Position numbers and translations under genes: made by a program
Origin: Acanthococcus lagerstroemiae
Lineage: Eukaryota; Arthropoda; Insecta; Hemiptera; Eriococcidae
Assembly: GCA_031841125.1 (NCBI GenBank)
Contig: CM063112.1
Location: 12,116,603-12,180,602, forward strand
DNA length: 64,000 bases
Reading direction: 5' to 3'
The notes under the pieces: generated by a model
Told to the model about the DNA's origin: nothing
The model's input: the letters and a program-made list of their open reading frames with translations, nothing else
Databases searched by the model: none
Part shown: one piece after another, positions 42,096-53,265 of the stretch
Layout: each line of letters starts with the position of its first letter
Numbering within the stretch: position 1 is the first letter of the stretch

Positions 42096-44398
42096 GTGTT
42101 CATCATTTGAATACACGCTTAACCTTTTGCTTCCGCATATGTTCGTGATCGCGGCCCTTTGAGTAACACTCACTTTCTCTAGTGTCTTTGGGTTCCGAAC
42201 TCCATCGAGCCTTTTGGGACTGTAACACGACTATTTCTGGCGCAGTCGGTAAGATTTCTTTTGCGATCTTTCCTTGCAACTCAATTTCGAGTTCTGATTA
42301 ATTCAGAAATTTAGAACAAATTTGGTACACGAGACACCGGGTACTTGTTTGTAGTTTCTGCCTCTGGCCTACAGCATCTACTACAATTTACCTTCTCAAA
42401 CTAGTTTCCGAATAAGCAAGAGATCTGGTCGCTTATTGGTGGTTGCTGCCTTTTGAGTAACTGTCAGTATCTCTCGTGTCTTTGGGTTTCTAGCTCTATC
42501 GAGCCTTTTGGGACCATAACATATGTTGATAATTTATTTTCAAAAAATTCGCTTTCCGGGTGCATTAGCTGCTCTAGATTTTTCACTGTATAACGAGAAG
42601 TATCATTAGTTGCACTTGAATTACTTAGTACTTAAGATACAAATCCTTTGAGACACAACTCTGAAGCTAAATAAAAACCTCTTTTTCATTAGGAAACAGT
42701 GGAATCCGATAAATGAAAGAAACGTAAAAAGCGGCTGAACATGGTGAACTGTAGATAGAAACCCTTCATTACGAAGTGAAACAATTTGCCTCGCAGATTC
42801 GTGGATACGTAGAAATTTCCAACTGAAACTCGGAAACCATTCGCGGATCCTTTGATTTATGAATCAAGCCAGAACATGAATTTCAGTCGGCTAGTCGGCT
42901 CGTGTCGACTGCTGCGAACCAGTTAAATTAATCCCACGTGTTTTCCCGGACAACGTGTTTTAATTAATGGCGTTTTAATTGGTTCGTTGGCATGAGATTA
43001 TTTTGTCAGATTCAGCCAACAGTGTACATGCGAATACCAAAGCCAGAGCCGGCACTTGTGAAGAGGAGTGCCCGACGAATATTATTTTATGAGAGGCGGG
43101 GGTCAGCCGCATCGTCAATCGCGGAGCACGGTAGACTCGAAGTTGAACTGAATCCCCCGACAAGCTCCCGCATTTCTACATCACCATTTTCTTCCCCCCC
43201 GGACAAGCAAGCGGTACCGGAAAGAAAATTCCAAATCCTTAATTTGCGCCACTGAACGATAGAGAAAACCAGTACCTAAATTTAAAAGCGACCGTCTTCT
43301 TTTCTGGATACGCGTTCTTTTAAATCGTGTCTTTCGTTTATCGACTTTTTATACGACTATATTAGTGAACGAGTGAATAATAAAACTTTTGACGCATCGA
43401 TTTTTAAATCTTCATTTCTGTTCGCAGGAAAATGAGATGTATAAAGTTTATTTTAAAATGTGGGCAATTAATTTACCTTGTAAGAAGTAGCGGCGCGCAT
43501 TAACGATTCCGATCACGAGGCGAAAACCAAGGAGGAGGAGAAAAACATTTTTCAATATGTGTTTAACATAGTCATAAATTAGTTCTCGACTTTTATTTCG
43601 TACCGTTTCAGACAGAAGGTATACGGCTAGTCGTTCTATAAGGTGTCACCTACAAATTTTATCAGAGCCGTTGCATTTTAACAATAATGTTATCCCAACG
43701 AGTATAATATCGAATACGAGACCGAAACAATTTCATTCTAAACTTTAAAAATCTATTAAACGGATTAACTATTCGAGGTTGTTCTTTTTTTCCAGCGTTA
43801 ATGTTTCTTTTGTTTTTTTGCTCTCTTCATTTTATTCGTTTTCATGCCTAATTTTTATATACACACCGAAATAGGTACGTAGGCGGTGTCAATTACTGTG
43901 CAACGGTTACAGGAATCCAGCGATTGGGCAGTGAGGTGTAAAATGCGTAGTTTTACTTTTGAATCGCTTTTTTTTTTGCTCCGAAGAGGGAGAGGTAAGG
44001 ACGGTCGCTTCCTTCAATGCTTTAACGAAATTTTGAATACAGATAAATCATAGATGAAACCAAATAACTAAGGCTCTGGGAAGGATGACTTCCTGATAGT
44101 CGAGTTTATATGTTGTTCAAGCAAAACATTATAAACCATAAGCAATATTAGACACCTGACCTCCTCATTCACTCCAGGAGAGAAAAAAAAAACTCCATGG
44201 TATCATCTACTGATGAGAAATAATAAAATCATAAGTAAGAGAGCTCGGATGACTTCGTGCAAGAAGTGGTCAAATCGATTTGTCTGAAGTGACGAGTTAT
44301 TCTAACAAAGATTGTATGCAGGATGTTGGTTAACATAATCTGTCGCTGCAAGAAAATCAACTCAATAACTTTTTGCGCCGAGTTTGCCTATCAGACAA
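42096..44398. other. Unique DNA with possible regulatory segment at 42880-43260
   Basis: At about 42920-42985, CCACGTG and repeated TTAATTAATGG/TTTTAATTGG homeodomain-type cores stand in sequence with more CpG than its surroundings. The local frame at 42992-43255 has no family features. Elsewhere, 42150-42250 and 42440-42520 share CTCTAGTGTCTTTGGGTT-like and CGAGCCTTTTGGGAC words, a local duplication of about 280 bp period. Confidence 0.35.
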
Positions 44399-44404
44399 TA
44401 TATA

Positions 44405-44600
44405 TGTTACGTGCCAAGCCCGAAATTGTACAGATCGGGAATGGTACAAGCAATTTTGAACGACCCATTGTGTACTGAACCAGAAATATCGGGATTGGTA
44501 CAATTAATGCTGTACCGTTCGCGAAATGTATGAAAAGTTGGTACCAAGCTGAAAAAGAAGAAGGATTTTGTACAAAATACTTGTACTGAGCCTGAAATGG
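44405..44600 (+). repeat. Left terminal inverted repeat with TGTAC motif array
   Basis: Pairs in inverted order with about 45760-45952: CAAGCCCGAAATTGTACAGA, GGGAATGGTACAAGCA, AACGACCCA-T-TGTACTGAAC, GGTACAATTAAT and CTGTACC. Divergence between arms is moderate. Confidence 0.8.
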
Positions 44601-44629
44601 AGATATACAAGCATTAGTATCCCTCATCT

Positions 44630-45430
44630 AGATTTCTCTTGATGAAAGTACGTAGCCTATCCAGCATCACATTATCGTTCGAAGACGAACTGTTCTCCTC
44701 TTTTTTTGGTATTGACATCAGTTCCTTGTGTAACACTTCCTCTGCGTGAGCCTCTGTTACTTCTTCTGCTTCGACTTCTTCTGCTGTAGACGCTTGTACC
44801 AATAAAGAAGCGGACGCCAATGCTTTACCCATCTCTTCTTCGGATTGCACAGACGCGATAACTTCGGGGTGGGGTAGAGTGGCATCACACTGACACCTCT
44901 AATTTCACTTTCCTGTCAAATAGCGCCTCAAAAGGGAATTGTTTAATTCCTGAGGGGTAACTGTTATTCTTTTGAAATTGGACGAAACGTACATAATTCA
45001 TCAGACCAGGCAGTCGAACCATTGTCAATCATCCAAGCTCTCGCCATTTCCTTAACATCGCGGTTTGCTTGTTCGATACTTCTCTGACTTTGAGAATGTC
45101 GAAGTTTACTATGTACAGTCTTGAGACCCGGCCATAACAGTTCCAAATCACTGATAATGACATTTACGAATTCGCGATAATTATCAGACTGAAACACGGT
45201 GGGGGTACTGAATCCATAACAAATGCCAATTAAATTGTAAGCAACTTCCGCAGCGGTCTTCGTTTTGAGAGCACGTAAATGTAAAAATTTAACGCGGTAA
45301 TCTTTATAATTCATAATAAATTTAAACTGGCCATCTCTACATGACTGCATATCGATCAAGTCGACTTGACCCCTTGAGTTAGCTTCTGCAAAAACCGTAG
45401 GTTAAACTACAACCCCTTTCGAATAAAGTG
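44630..45430 (-). pseudogene. Gypsy-like integrase (KRBA2/Ginger type) remnant
   Basis: The minus strand reads FAEANSRGQVDLIDMQS (first catalytic Asp region), FKFIMNYKDYRVKFLHLRAL, then STPTVFQSDNYREFV (second Asp) and SQSQRSIEQANRDV (Glu about 37 residues later): the DDE triad of an integrase core. FVQFQKNNSYPSGIKQFPFE follows in another frame after 44964, then an acidic tail to 44614. A stop lies just upstream near 45404, and frameshifts occur at about 44965 and 44880. The N-terminal zinc-binding part is missing. It would have cut and joined the element's ends. Position between inverted repeats argues for a DNA transposon rather than an LTR element. Confidence 0.8.
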
Positions 45431-45514
45431 ATTGCGTGAGAATGATGCACACCTCCAACATAGACCAATGCACTACGGAGTAAGGACATGTAGAAGCATG
45501 TAAAGACCAATAAG

Positions 45515-45728
45515 AAGTGGCGTAGCCAGAATTTTCCCAAAGGAGGGGGGGGAAGTAAGATTTTCAAGAGAGAAAAATCGAAAATTGAGGTATTTAAAAA
45601 AAAATTATTGCTGATATTAGAGGACTATTTTATGAAAAATGAAGGTAAAATTACTGTGCGAACAAATTTTTTTCGAAAAAACGTTTTTTTTTGGGGGGGG
45701 GGGCATTTGCCCCCTTTGCCCAGCCCTG
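45515..45728. mobile_element. hAT-type MITE (ATTTTCCCAAAG family) inside the Ginger-like element
   Basis: AGTGGCGTAGCCAGAATTTT, GGGGAAGTAAGATTTTCAAG and GATATTAGAGGACTATTTTA match the copy at 24273. The right end is diverged (CCCTTTGCCCAGCCCTG) and no duplication was resolved. Confidence 0.7.
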
Positions 45729-45958
45729 GATTATTACATGCAATCTATTTTGGGGTTTGTACAAAATAACTATTCTGTACAATGTTATTCATTTCCTACA
45801 AGTTGGTACACTAACCGCGAATGGTACAGTATTAATTGTACCAAGTCTGATATATCTCGGGTTCAGTACAAAGTGGGTCGTTCGATTCGCGCACAGTACA
45901 AAAATGCTTGTACCATTCCCAATCTGTACAATTTCGGGCTTGGTACGTAACATATATA

Positions 45959-46279
45959 CAGGGTGTTTCAGGTATGTGACCCTCCCCCTTCACTCGGGTA
46001 AGAAGCAACTCATACTGACTGTAGATATGTTTGCCTGCTCTTACGTTTAAAGGAGCAACGATAAGGATACGTACAGCAATGACTATTAATTTTTCAGCAC
46101 TGTTAATAGGCTGGTGGAACTTTTTTGGTAACAATAAAAGACAGTTAAGCAATTTCTGTAAAAAATTAAGATCGGATCAAAAAGGAGTCGACAAAATCGA
46201 TTTTAGTTCAAAACTAGGCATAAACACTCATATTTTTTGATTTTCAATAAAAATTATCCTTCGGACCCGGTCATTTTTT
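45959..46279. other. No gene recognised
   Basis: Begins ACAGGGTGTTTCAGGTATGT directly after the Ginger-like element, a phrase often seen at transposon ends, but no partner end was found. Confidence 0.35.
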
Positions 46280-48300
46280 CATGGTGAGTGATTCTCTCCT
46301 CGAAACCTTTCAAAATACTCTTCGGCCTCATGTTTACCTCGAGTTTCAAAATTTTCTGAGTTTGCAAGTGTCTGAATGAACCATCCAAAACATTGATCAG
46401 ACTTAACGAGTCCGAAAAACTGCTGAATGAGTCTTCCCGGAGACTGACTAAGTTCTGAACACGTCTTCACAAAGTTCAACAGAGTCTAATGATCATTAAC
46501 GCATCCTGAAGGAGCCAAGTGAGTCTTAATACAGGCTGAATGAATCTTATTAATCTAAGCCAATTCTGAATCTTTCAAGCGTCTGCATTCGTTTAACGAG
46601 AGTTATATTGCATTGAGATTTACCGAAATGCTGCCGGATGAGTCGTAGCACTGTCTGACTAAAACGTAGCTGAATAAGTTAAAAATAGTATTCTGAATTT
46701 TAATAAGTTTTAGGAGCAGCCAAATGGGTCTGAACTCAGTCTGAATGAATGTTATCGGGTTCAAACTTCGTCTAAATTTTGAAAATGCTTGGATTATTTT
46801 CAAGAGTCCGATGATTCTTTATTTGGTCTAAAGAATGTCCTTTTTCAAAATTCCTGAAAGAACTCCCAAAACTTTTGATTAGAAGAAATACTCAAGGCGG
46901 CAGGAATGAGTCTTAACATGGTCTGACTGATGTGAATTTTGAATGTGTTTATATACGATTTAGAAAAGTTGAATGAGTCTTAACGAGTCCGGTATAAAGT
47001 CAACCACACGCGTTTTAATATAGGCAGAATGAATCTTATCGAGACTAAACCGATTTTGGCTGAGTGTCTGATACATGTGGTTTCAAATAATAGCGCAAAT
47101 AGAACGGCTTGGTGTTCAAATGTACCGAAAGTCTCACAGAAAATTTTGAAATTATGGACGACGGAAGGGGCAGGACTACGCTAAACAAATTCGCGAGAAA
47201 AAATATGTTTAGCTGTTTATCCCCCCTCACCAATTCTCGAAAAGCTATTTACGTTTATAGTTTCAATATCAGAATGATAGTCTTAGCAGAGTCTGGCAGT
47301 CTTAAACGTGCATAAGTGAGTCGTGTAAATCTCAACGAGTGCTAAGAGCAGCCATATATTATGTTTTACCGCAGTACGAATGAATCTTATTAAGTCTAAA
47401 TATTGTCTAACTAAATTCTGAAAGCTTTTGAATCATTTTCAAGAGTCCGATGATTCCTAATGTGACCTTAGGAGAGGCCTACTGAGTTTTTAAAGCGTCT
47501 CAATGAATTACCAAATACTTTAATGAGATTTCATGAGTCCTAAAAGCAACTTAATGGGTCTCAAACAGACTTAGGGAATGTAAATTGCCTTATGTAGTTT
47601 AGATAAATATTATCTGTCTGAATCATTTTGAATGGGCCTTACAAAACCCAAATGATGAATTAGAAAGACGAGTCAAGTTCTAACTGAGTTTGAATGCTAC
47701 AGTTTGAGAAGACTACGTAAAGGTTTACCTTTCATCTCAAGCACTGCCGTAAAAAAAAATCCGGGTCCGGGGCAAAGTCTTTCTTAGACCACCCTTTTAT
47801 TTTATTTATTTATTTATTTATTTTTTTTTAAAGCAATAATTGCTTAGACATTATTTTCATACTATCTCTAAGGGCTCAGACACCTTCGTATAGGCCGGGC
47901 CCCAGGGCAAAAGTTCCCAGATCCCCCCCCCCCTATCAAACTTGGTTTCAAGTTTCACTTCTCCAGAAATCTCAAGTTATATAGATATATTTCATTGTAC
48001 TTTGAAGACCACAGGGAAAATTTCATCTTTATACAGTCTGAATGAGTTTTAAAAGGGTGAGGATGCATTTTAGAAGAGGATGAATGAATCCTAACATGGT
48101 TATACTCCTTGAGTGACCATTAATGTAATTTAAACGAGTCAGACTCAACTTCAAATGAATCTAAGCTGAGCCTGAACGAGATTTAAGAATCTGAATCAGA
48201 ATTTCAACTGCTTTAGTTCAAACAGGTTACGAAAGAATTAGACGTATCCAGCAAAAAATGCTCCTGCAGTGGAGTCGCAATAAGTCTGAATAAGTGATAT
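46280..48300 (+). repeat. Degenerate AGTCT-rich array, the longest in the window
   Basis: TGAATGAGTCTTCC, AAGTGAGTCTTAATACAG, GAATGAATCTTATTAA, GGAATGAGTCTTAACATGGT, TTGAATGAGTCTTAACGAGT and many similar words recur for nearly 2 kb. The apparent consensus is GAATGAGTCTTAAC, with irregular 15-35 bp spacing. It is interrupted by a T-rich segment with (TATT)n at 47797-47830 and by unique DNA at 47100-47280. The frames inside are not genes. Confidence 0.6.
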
Positions 48301-48467
48301 CGAAGAGAAAGGGGCTTCTTAACGTTCGTAAGCTGGCAGAACCTATTTTTCTAACTTTTCATCCCCCATCCCCGGTTACTGATTGAGAGGAAAGGGGACG
48401 ACATGCCGCCGCAAGCCTTGTGGCTTCGCCATTGTCATAATACATTTTAAGTTTGGTTTATGATCAT

Positions 48468-48932
48468 CATGAATCGCTGTGTGGCCGAGTGGTTAACGAG
48501 CCCACTTCGCAATCCTTGCGTCTCGTGTTCGAGTTCCACCAACGCCGGAAAGCTAGTGATATTCGAATATCCCCTACTATCACCCTAACGAACACAGCGA
48601 CTACAGTATCAATCGAGGTGGAATAATGCGTCCTGTAGCCCCGCTAGTTCGAACGAACAAGGCATTACAATCACGAGGCGTATTACCACCAGATCTGAAA
48701 AACTGAGACTGTCGTGTGCACGTCGTGGACAGCTTACTCAACGTCGCGCAAGCATGCGGCTAATAAGTGAACTGCGGCTACACACTCTCCGGCACAGAGA
48801 AGGAAAACTCTAACGCAACAAACCGTGGGAAAAGCAACGGTAAACTACCCCGACTAACCCTGCCTAGGAATGTCGCGCGTCTGAAACCGCTACTACCAAC
48901 ATCCGGCAACGAACACGGCACCTGGCTGAGTC
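48468..48932 (+). mobile_element. SINE family 2 with tRNA-Ser-like head, full-length copy
   Basis: The head has GTGGCCGAGTGGTTAACGAG (A box) and TGTTCGAGTTCC (B box) about 40 bp apart, close to a tRNA-Ser 5' half. A body of nearly 400 bp follows, with GAACACAGCGACTACAGTAT, CGTATTACCACCAGATCTGA and GTGCACGTCGTGGACAGCTT. ATGATCAT borders both ends (48460-48467 and 48933-48940). The 3' end has no long A tail. Length is large for a SINE, so a tRNA head fused to another mobile unit is also possible. Confidence 0.75.
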
Positions 48933-50449
48933 ATGATCATAATTTCATCCAACTTGTCTCCGAAATCTGAATCTCTCTAATCGAGATACTGATTCGAAAA
49001 ATCGAAACTGACTCGACTTTACATAGATGCTATCTTGCAAAAATTGCACAAACGTCACGAAAATCACATAACAGAGAATGCTAAACATATCTTCCTGTTG
49101 TTTAGCATATTCTATAATTTGATTTTCGCAACACTTGGACGCTGTATTCGTAAGAATCTTGATACGGTCAACTTCTCAACTGAATATCTTCACTCCCAAT
49201 GATACAGGATGTTTCCTATACAAGTCAAATTTCTCTCGGTCGAACACTCGAACACCGATTCGGATTTGACTCATCGACTGACGAACTCATTGACTGCTGA
49301 CGAACCCGTTTCACCTCCTTCCCAACTCTGTCTAAACCGCTGGCGCGCTAACGTTTGGCAATAATTAAGTTCGCGTGCGTACAGAAAACGCAATCGGGCC
49401 CACGGGCATTGCAATGAAATCGTATAGGTACAGGTTGTAAAATTGCGGTTCATTCTTAGTTACGGCTACTGTTTAATTTCTCCGTGACTACCTCTCGATG
49501 CCGGTGTTATTAATCGTGAAATGGCGACCTAATCGCCGCAGTACGGGTCGGTAATTAAATGAAGGCACGATAGGTCCAGGGCGGTGGACATGGACGTCAC
49601 AGATTAACCCAGTTCGCAGACCCGCAGACCCGTGCGAAGATCGTGTTTGAATGCAGTTTTTCCGCGAACAGTTCTCCAGCAAGATTATGGGCGATCTCAG
49701 CCGATTCTAAATGAGCGTAATGAAAGAGGGAAATGTGAAAAAGGCTCGAGAAAGCGGCAAAATTCGACGCACACGGTCGATTCCTACCATCGGCGAGTGC
49801 AATACTATGAGGACCGAGGGGGCAACCCTGTGACGTGAGATGCAATGTCATGGTCACCCAGGGACCACATCGCCTCTCCATTCCTACCTCGTACTCGCTT
49901 ACACACGCCGTGTCTCTGCTGTAACGAATAACTGGTGGAACGTTCGGGTCAAAGCGCCGAACCATCCGAACGCGACCCCGCAGACAGTTGAGTACCGTAG
50001 CGTGATCTCAAAACTCAGGATAATATCCCATTTCAAAACTCGCGAGAATTAGTGAGACAGAGGACTGGCTGTAGTCGACATCGATCTGCTGAATTCATCC
50101 ATTCATATTGGGGACCTGATAGAGGCGCCGGAAGGGAATCATGAGTGAGGGAGCAGTTCAGATATCTGTAAGTTGGGTAAGCAGAATGGATTGGAGTGAG
50201 AATTAGAACCCGAGTGGTGCAATCGAAATTTCAGAGCAATCGGGGATTACTTTATTCTGCAACAATACACTCAACTTTTGATATGGATATGTCTAATGAC
50301 TCGCCACGAGAAAGAGAAAAATTTCCCAAGAAACGTTCCGCAGAAAAACGTTACCGTTGTGACGTAGTTGCGTATTCCTCTTTACGCGGTCATTCGTTCT
50401 ATCACGTTTCGACCAACCGACACGGAAAATGCCGACCGACCCCGATAAT
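48933..50449. other. Unique DNA; CpG-richer block 49250-50060 of unknown role
   Basis: 49250-50060 has more CpG than its neighbours and carries homeodomain-type words (GGTCGGTAATTAAATG, TTATTAATCG). Overlapping frames on both strands give no recognisable product. Could be regulatory or an untranslated exon of the host gene. Confidence 0.3.
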
Positions 50450-50460
50450 GGACGACTAGT

Positions 50461-50573
50461 GCTGTGGTGGGACGTATGGCGATGCACGCATGCCAAAGTG
50501 GCCCCTATGACATCGCACCCCCGGCCACAGGAACTACCCTTTCGAGTATCGCGTCAGTGACCGGAGGGACAAC
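50461..50573 (+). mobile_element. ~110-bp retroposon-like element with perfect 11-bp target duplication
   Basis: GGACGACTAGT occurs exactly at 50450-50460 and 50574-50584. The 113 bp between start GCTGTGGTGGGACGTATGGC and end CCGGAGGGACAAC. A B-box-like TTTCGAGTATC is present. This is the best preserved copy together with that at 34915. Confidence 0.9.
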
Positions 50574-50584
50574 GGACGACTAGT

Positions 50585-51139
50585 ACCCAGAATGTTAATA
50601 CGACGACGTCGTTGACTGAATGCGTGAACGTGTTTGGTAGCCATAAGACATATCAATGTGCGGATCTATCTGCATGCAGGGTAGATTCTTTGATTTTTTC
50701 ATTTTTTTAGAAACTTTTTTTTCGAAACAGGGGACTTCTGGAGAACAGGGAAATTTTTTTAGGTGAACAGCTGAGGAGGGAATCAAGCAAGATCTTGAAA
50801 TGCTGCAATCGAGAAATTCGTTCGGCCACAAACAAGAAGCAATGCTTCACAGAATCCAAATATGTCCGGCGTCGTGTTTCGCAGATCGCAATCGGCAAAA
50901 TTTACTCGCAAAAACAATTCGAATGATGGACATAAAGACATACCCTAAACTAAATATATATAAAGGGCGAAACGTTTTCTTTTTTTAAACGTGATTATTC
51001 AATGACAATAAATTTTGACAGAGTACAAGCCATAAACCTAGAGTTTGTCATTCAGAGAATCAAAATTCTACGATCCGAATGAAAATTTCATAACTTTTCC
51101 ATGACTTTTCCGGGTTTTCCAGAAAGTGGCAATCCTGGT
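50585..51139. other. No gene recognised
   Basis: Unique AT-rich DNA with several short frames; nothing supports coding. Confidence 0.4.
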
Positions 51140-51715
51140 CAGGAACGTGCCGATAGGGAGAGGGAAGGAAACCTCCCATGTAGGAATTTTCACTCAGTAG
51201 GTGGGGAAATTTACCATTTCACTAATAAGTTGGGAAGACTGGACAGTTGTACTTTTATGTTTTTTACAGGGAGGAAAATAAGGAGGGGGAGGCACTTGCC
51301 CCACAAGCCTCCACACTAGAATTGGCCAATTTTAGTAGATGGATCAAAAGTAAGTTGGGAAAATCCAACAAGTCAGAAGTTTTTTTTCTTGTTAATAAAA
51401 AATGTTTTGATACTTGGGAATTTTGAGCTGAGCTAGTTGAGACTTAAATAATTTTTACACCCCCTCCCTCCCCCCGGAAAAAACTCTTTGCTACGTCCAT
51501 GATCCTTTAAGAAGTTGGGAAAACCCAACAAGTCAAAAGATTTTTCTTCTTTTGCATTGATACTTGAAGATTTTGAGTTGAGTCAGTTGGTCAGTTGGAA
51601 AAATCCAACAGGTCAAAAGGTTTTCATTTCTATTTTTGTTTTGATACTTGGTAATTTATTCTGAATTGAGCCAGTTGGGACTCTCACAATTCTAAAACTC
51701 TTTGGTACGTCCCTG
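51140..51715. mobile_element. hAT-type MITE, GGGACGTACC family, composite
   Basis: Ends CAGGAACGTGCCGATAGGG and CTCTTTGGTACGTCCCTG. An internal CTCTTTGCTACGTCCATG at about 51484 suggests two family members fused or nested. Repeats of AAGTTGGGAAAA-CCAACAAGTC occur four times. No clean target duplication. Confidence 0.65.
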
Positions 51716-51779
51716 CCCATGGGAGATTATACTACAGACCCCTGAACATCATAAATTGAGATACCTCCCCCCCCCCCGG

Positions 51780-52185
51780 TTCAGGCGCTATTCTGCATTC
51801 AGACTGGAAATAACAGAACTGAAACTTCGAACAAGTCACATGTACATAGTTGTCTTCATTCGCGGGTCTGTTTAAACAGTTATACAGATTTTGATGATGT
51901 CGGGAATGGGAGTGCCCCTGGCTCAAGCGCTATTCGGCATTCTGACCGGACATAACAAAACTGAACTTTCGAACACACCACATGTACCCAATAGTCTTTA
52001 CTTGAGGGTCTATTTCACCAGTTAAGACAGATTTGATGATGTCGGGAATGGGGGTACCCCAGCTCAAGCGCTATTCGGCATTCGGACCGGAACTAACAAA
52101 ACTGAACTTCCGAACGACCAAATGTACGCAGTTGTCTTCACTCGCGGGTCTATTTGAACAGTTATACAGATCTGATGATGTCGGC
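51780..52185. repeat. Minisatellite, three copies of ~141 bp
   Basis: GCGCTATTCTGCATTCAGAC, GCGCTATTCGGCATTCTGAC and GCGCTATTCGGCATTCGGAC start the three copies (about 51784, 51926 and 52067). Each runs through AACTGAA-CTT-CGAAC, CGGGTCTATTT-like and GATGATGTCGG words. Moderate divergence. Confidence 0.9.
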
Positions 52186-53039
52186 TGATGGGTTGATCCA
52201 ATTTCGTTTCAACCCTCCCTAGCCCGCCGCACGGCCACGCTTGTAATTAATCGTCACCACATTCATCAAATCATACATACTTGAATTATACACACCACTG
52301 TGAAGCATTTCGAAGATCGCACCGATCACCGAACAATAGAGCCGAGCAAAACAAATAATACCTCATTCGGAGAGGTTACCGATACCGACAAACGTTTGTT
52401 TGAACAATCTTGCAGGTTGCAGTCGCCTGACAGACGCTCAAAAAAAATTATCAGTTTATTGTGCCACCGATTTATGATATTTGTTGACTTAAAGCAGCTT
52501 TTGTTTGGCGGTCAAAGTGATTTCTTCGTGGCGGCTTTTCGCTTTTGAACTCGCTGAACGGAACTCATCATCGTCTCGTGTTGATCTTGTCTGGATTTAT
52601 AAAATATCGCTCGCGATAGCCGCGGGTACTGTTTTCGAAAAAAAAAAAAGAGAGAGAAAAAAGAAACCTGCGAGCTTGCTCCAGTTTTGAAAAAACTGTT
52701 GCTGCGCCTTTGTACAGTGTCGAACGACTAATTTTACAGCTGAACGACAAGTTTATTGAATTACAATAACTGGGTGCTTGGTAAATAAACGAGAAACGCG
52801 AGCAGTTATTAGTGACAGTTTATCGAGTCGTTAATTATTTTCCGTATGCTGTATGCAATTCGTTGATAATTACGTTTTGTTGATAACCGCCAGCAATTAC
52901 GGTGAAACACACGTTTAACTCGGTTTACTGTGCGACTGTACACCACTACAACGTAACTGGGCCCCATTTTTAGACTGCCAGTAAAACTTGAAGTAGTGGC
53001 AGTCTCGTGCCTCGATAGAGTAACACCTCTCCAAGCGGA
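52186..53039. other. No gene recognised
   Basis: Unique sequence with A runs at 52630. A frame on the minus strand (52809-53189) crosses into the next MITE and is not a gene. Confidence 0.4.
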
Positions 53040-53047
53040 GACTTTTG

Positions 53048-53246
53048 TAGGGCCGTAGAGCGAAGCAAATCCATTGAGAAGGCGGGAATCAAAAGATTCC
53101 CAACTGTTGAAGCGAGAAAATTTAAAAGTTTTCAACAGTTGAACAACAAAAAAAAAAAAAAAAAAGAGAAATCTTATTAAAATCGTCAAATTCTGAAAGA
53201 TAATCGAAAGGAGGGAGTCGTCCCCCCCCCCACGGCTACGGCCCTG
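53048..53246. mobile_element. hAT-type MITE, AGGGCCGTAG family, perfect 8-bp duplication
   Basis: Ends TAGGGCCGTAGAG and CACGGCTACGGCCCTG. GACTTTTG flanks both sides exactly (53040-53047, 53247-53254). A left-truncated relative lies at about 54150-54272 (GCGAAGCAAATTTATTGAGG ... GACTACGGTCCT). Confidence 0.85.
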
Positions 53247-53265
53247 GACTTTTGGTTAGATATCG

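Larger units (their letters stand above)
44405..45952 (-). mobile_element. Ginger/KRBA2-like DNA transposon with ~200-bp terminal inverted repeats
   Basis: The outer ends are TGTTACGTGCCAAGCCCGAA at the left and its near-exact inverse TTCGGGCTTGGTACGTAACA at the right. TATATA lies outside each end (44399-44404 and 45953-45958). The inverted similarity continues inward for roughly 190-200 bp on each side and is punctuated by TGTAC/GTACAA words every 20-30 bp. Between them lies a decayed integrase on the minus strand and a hAT-type MITE. Ginger-type transposons carry a Gypsy-like integrase, begin TGT and make short target duplications; all of this fits. It is non-functional as it stands. Confidence 0.75.

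Noticed and set aside
44614..45359. Retroviral or LTR-type provirus
   Set aside because: There is no gag, protease or reverse transcriptase, and long inverted (not direct) repeats flank the integrase.
47752..47915. MITE with CCGGGTCCGG/GGCCGGGCCCC ends
   Set aside because: The ends are only G/C-rich and do not pair convincingly, and no target duplication is visible.
46280..48300. Coding repeats (repeat protein) in the AGTCT arrays
   Set aside because: Spacing is irregular and not a multiple of three; stops occur in all frames.
48474..48560. Functional tRNA-Ser gene
   Set aside because: Only the 5' half and B-box are tRNA-like, and the same head occurs on a repeat body at 53266.
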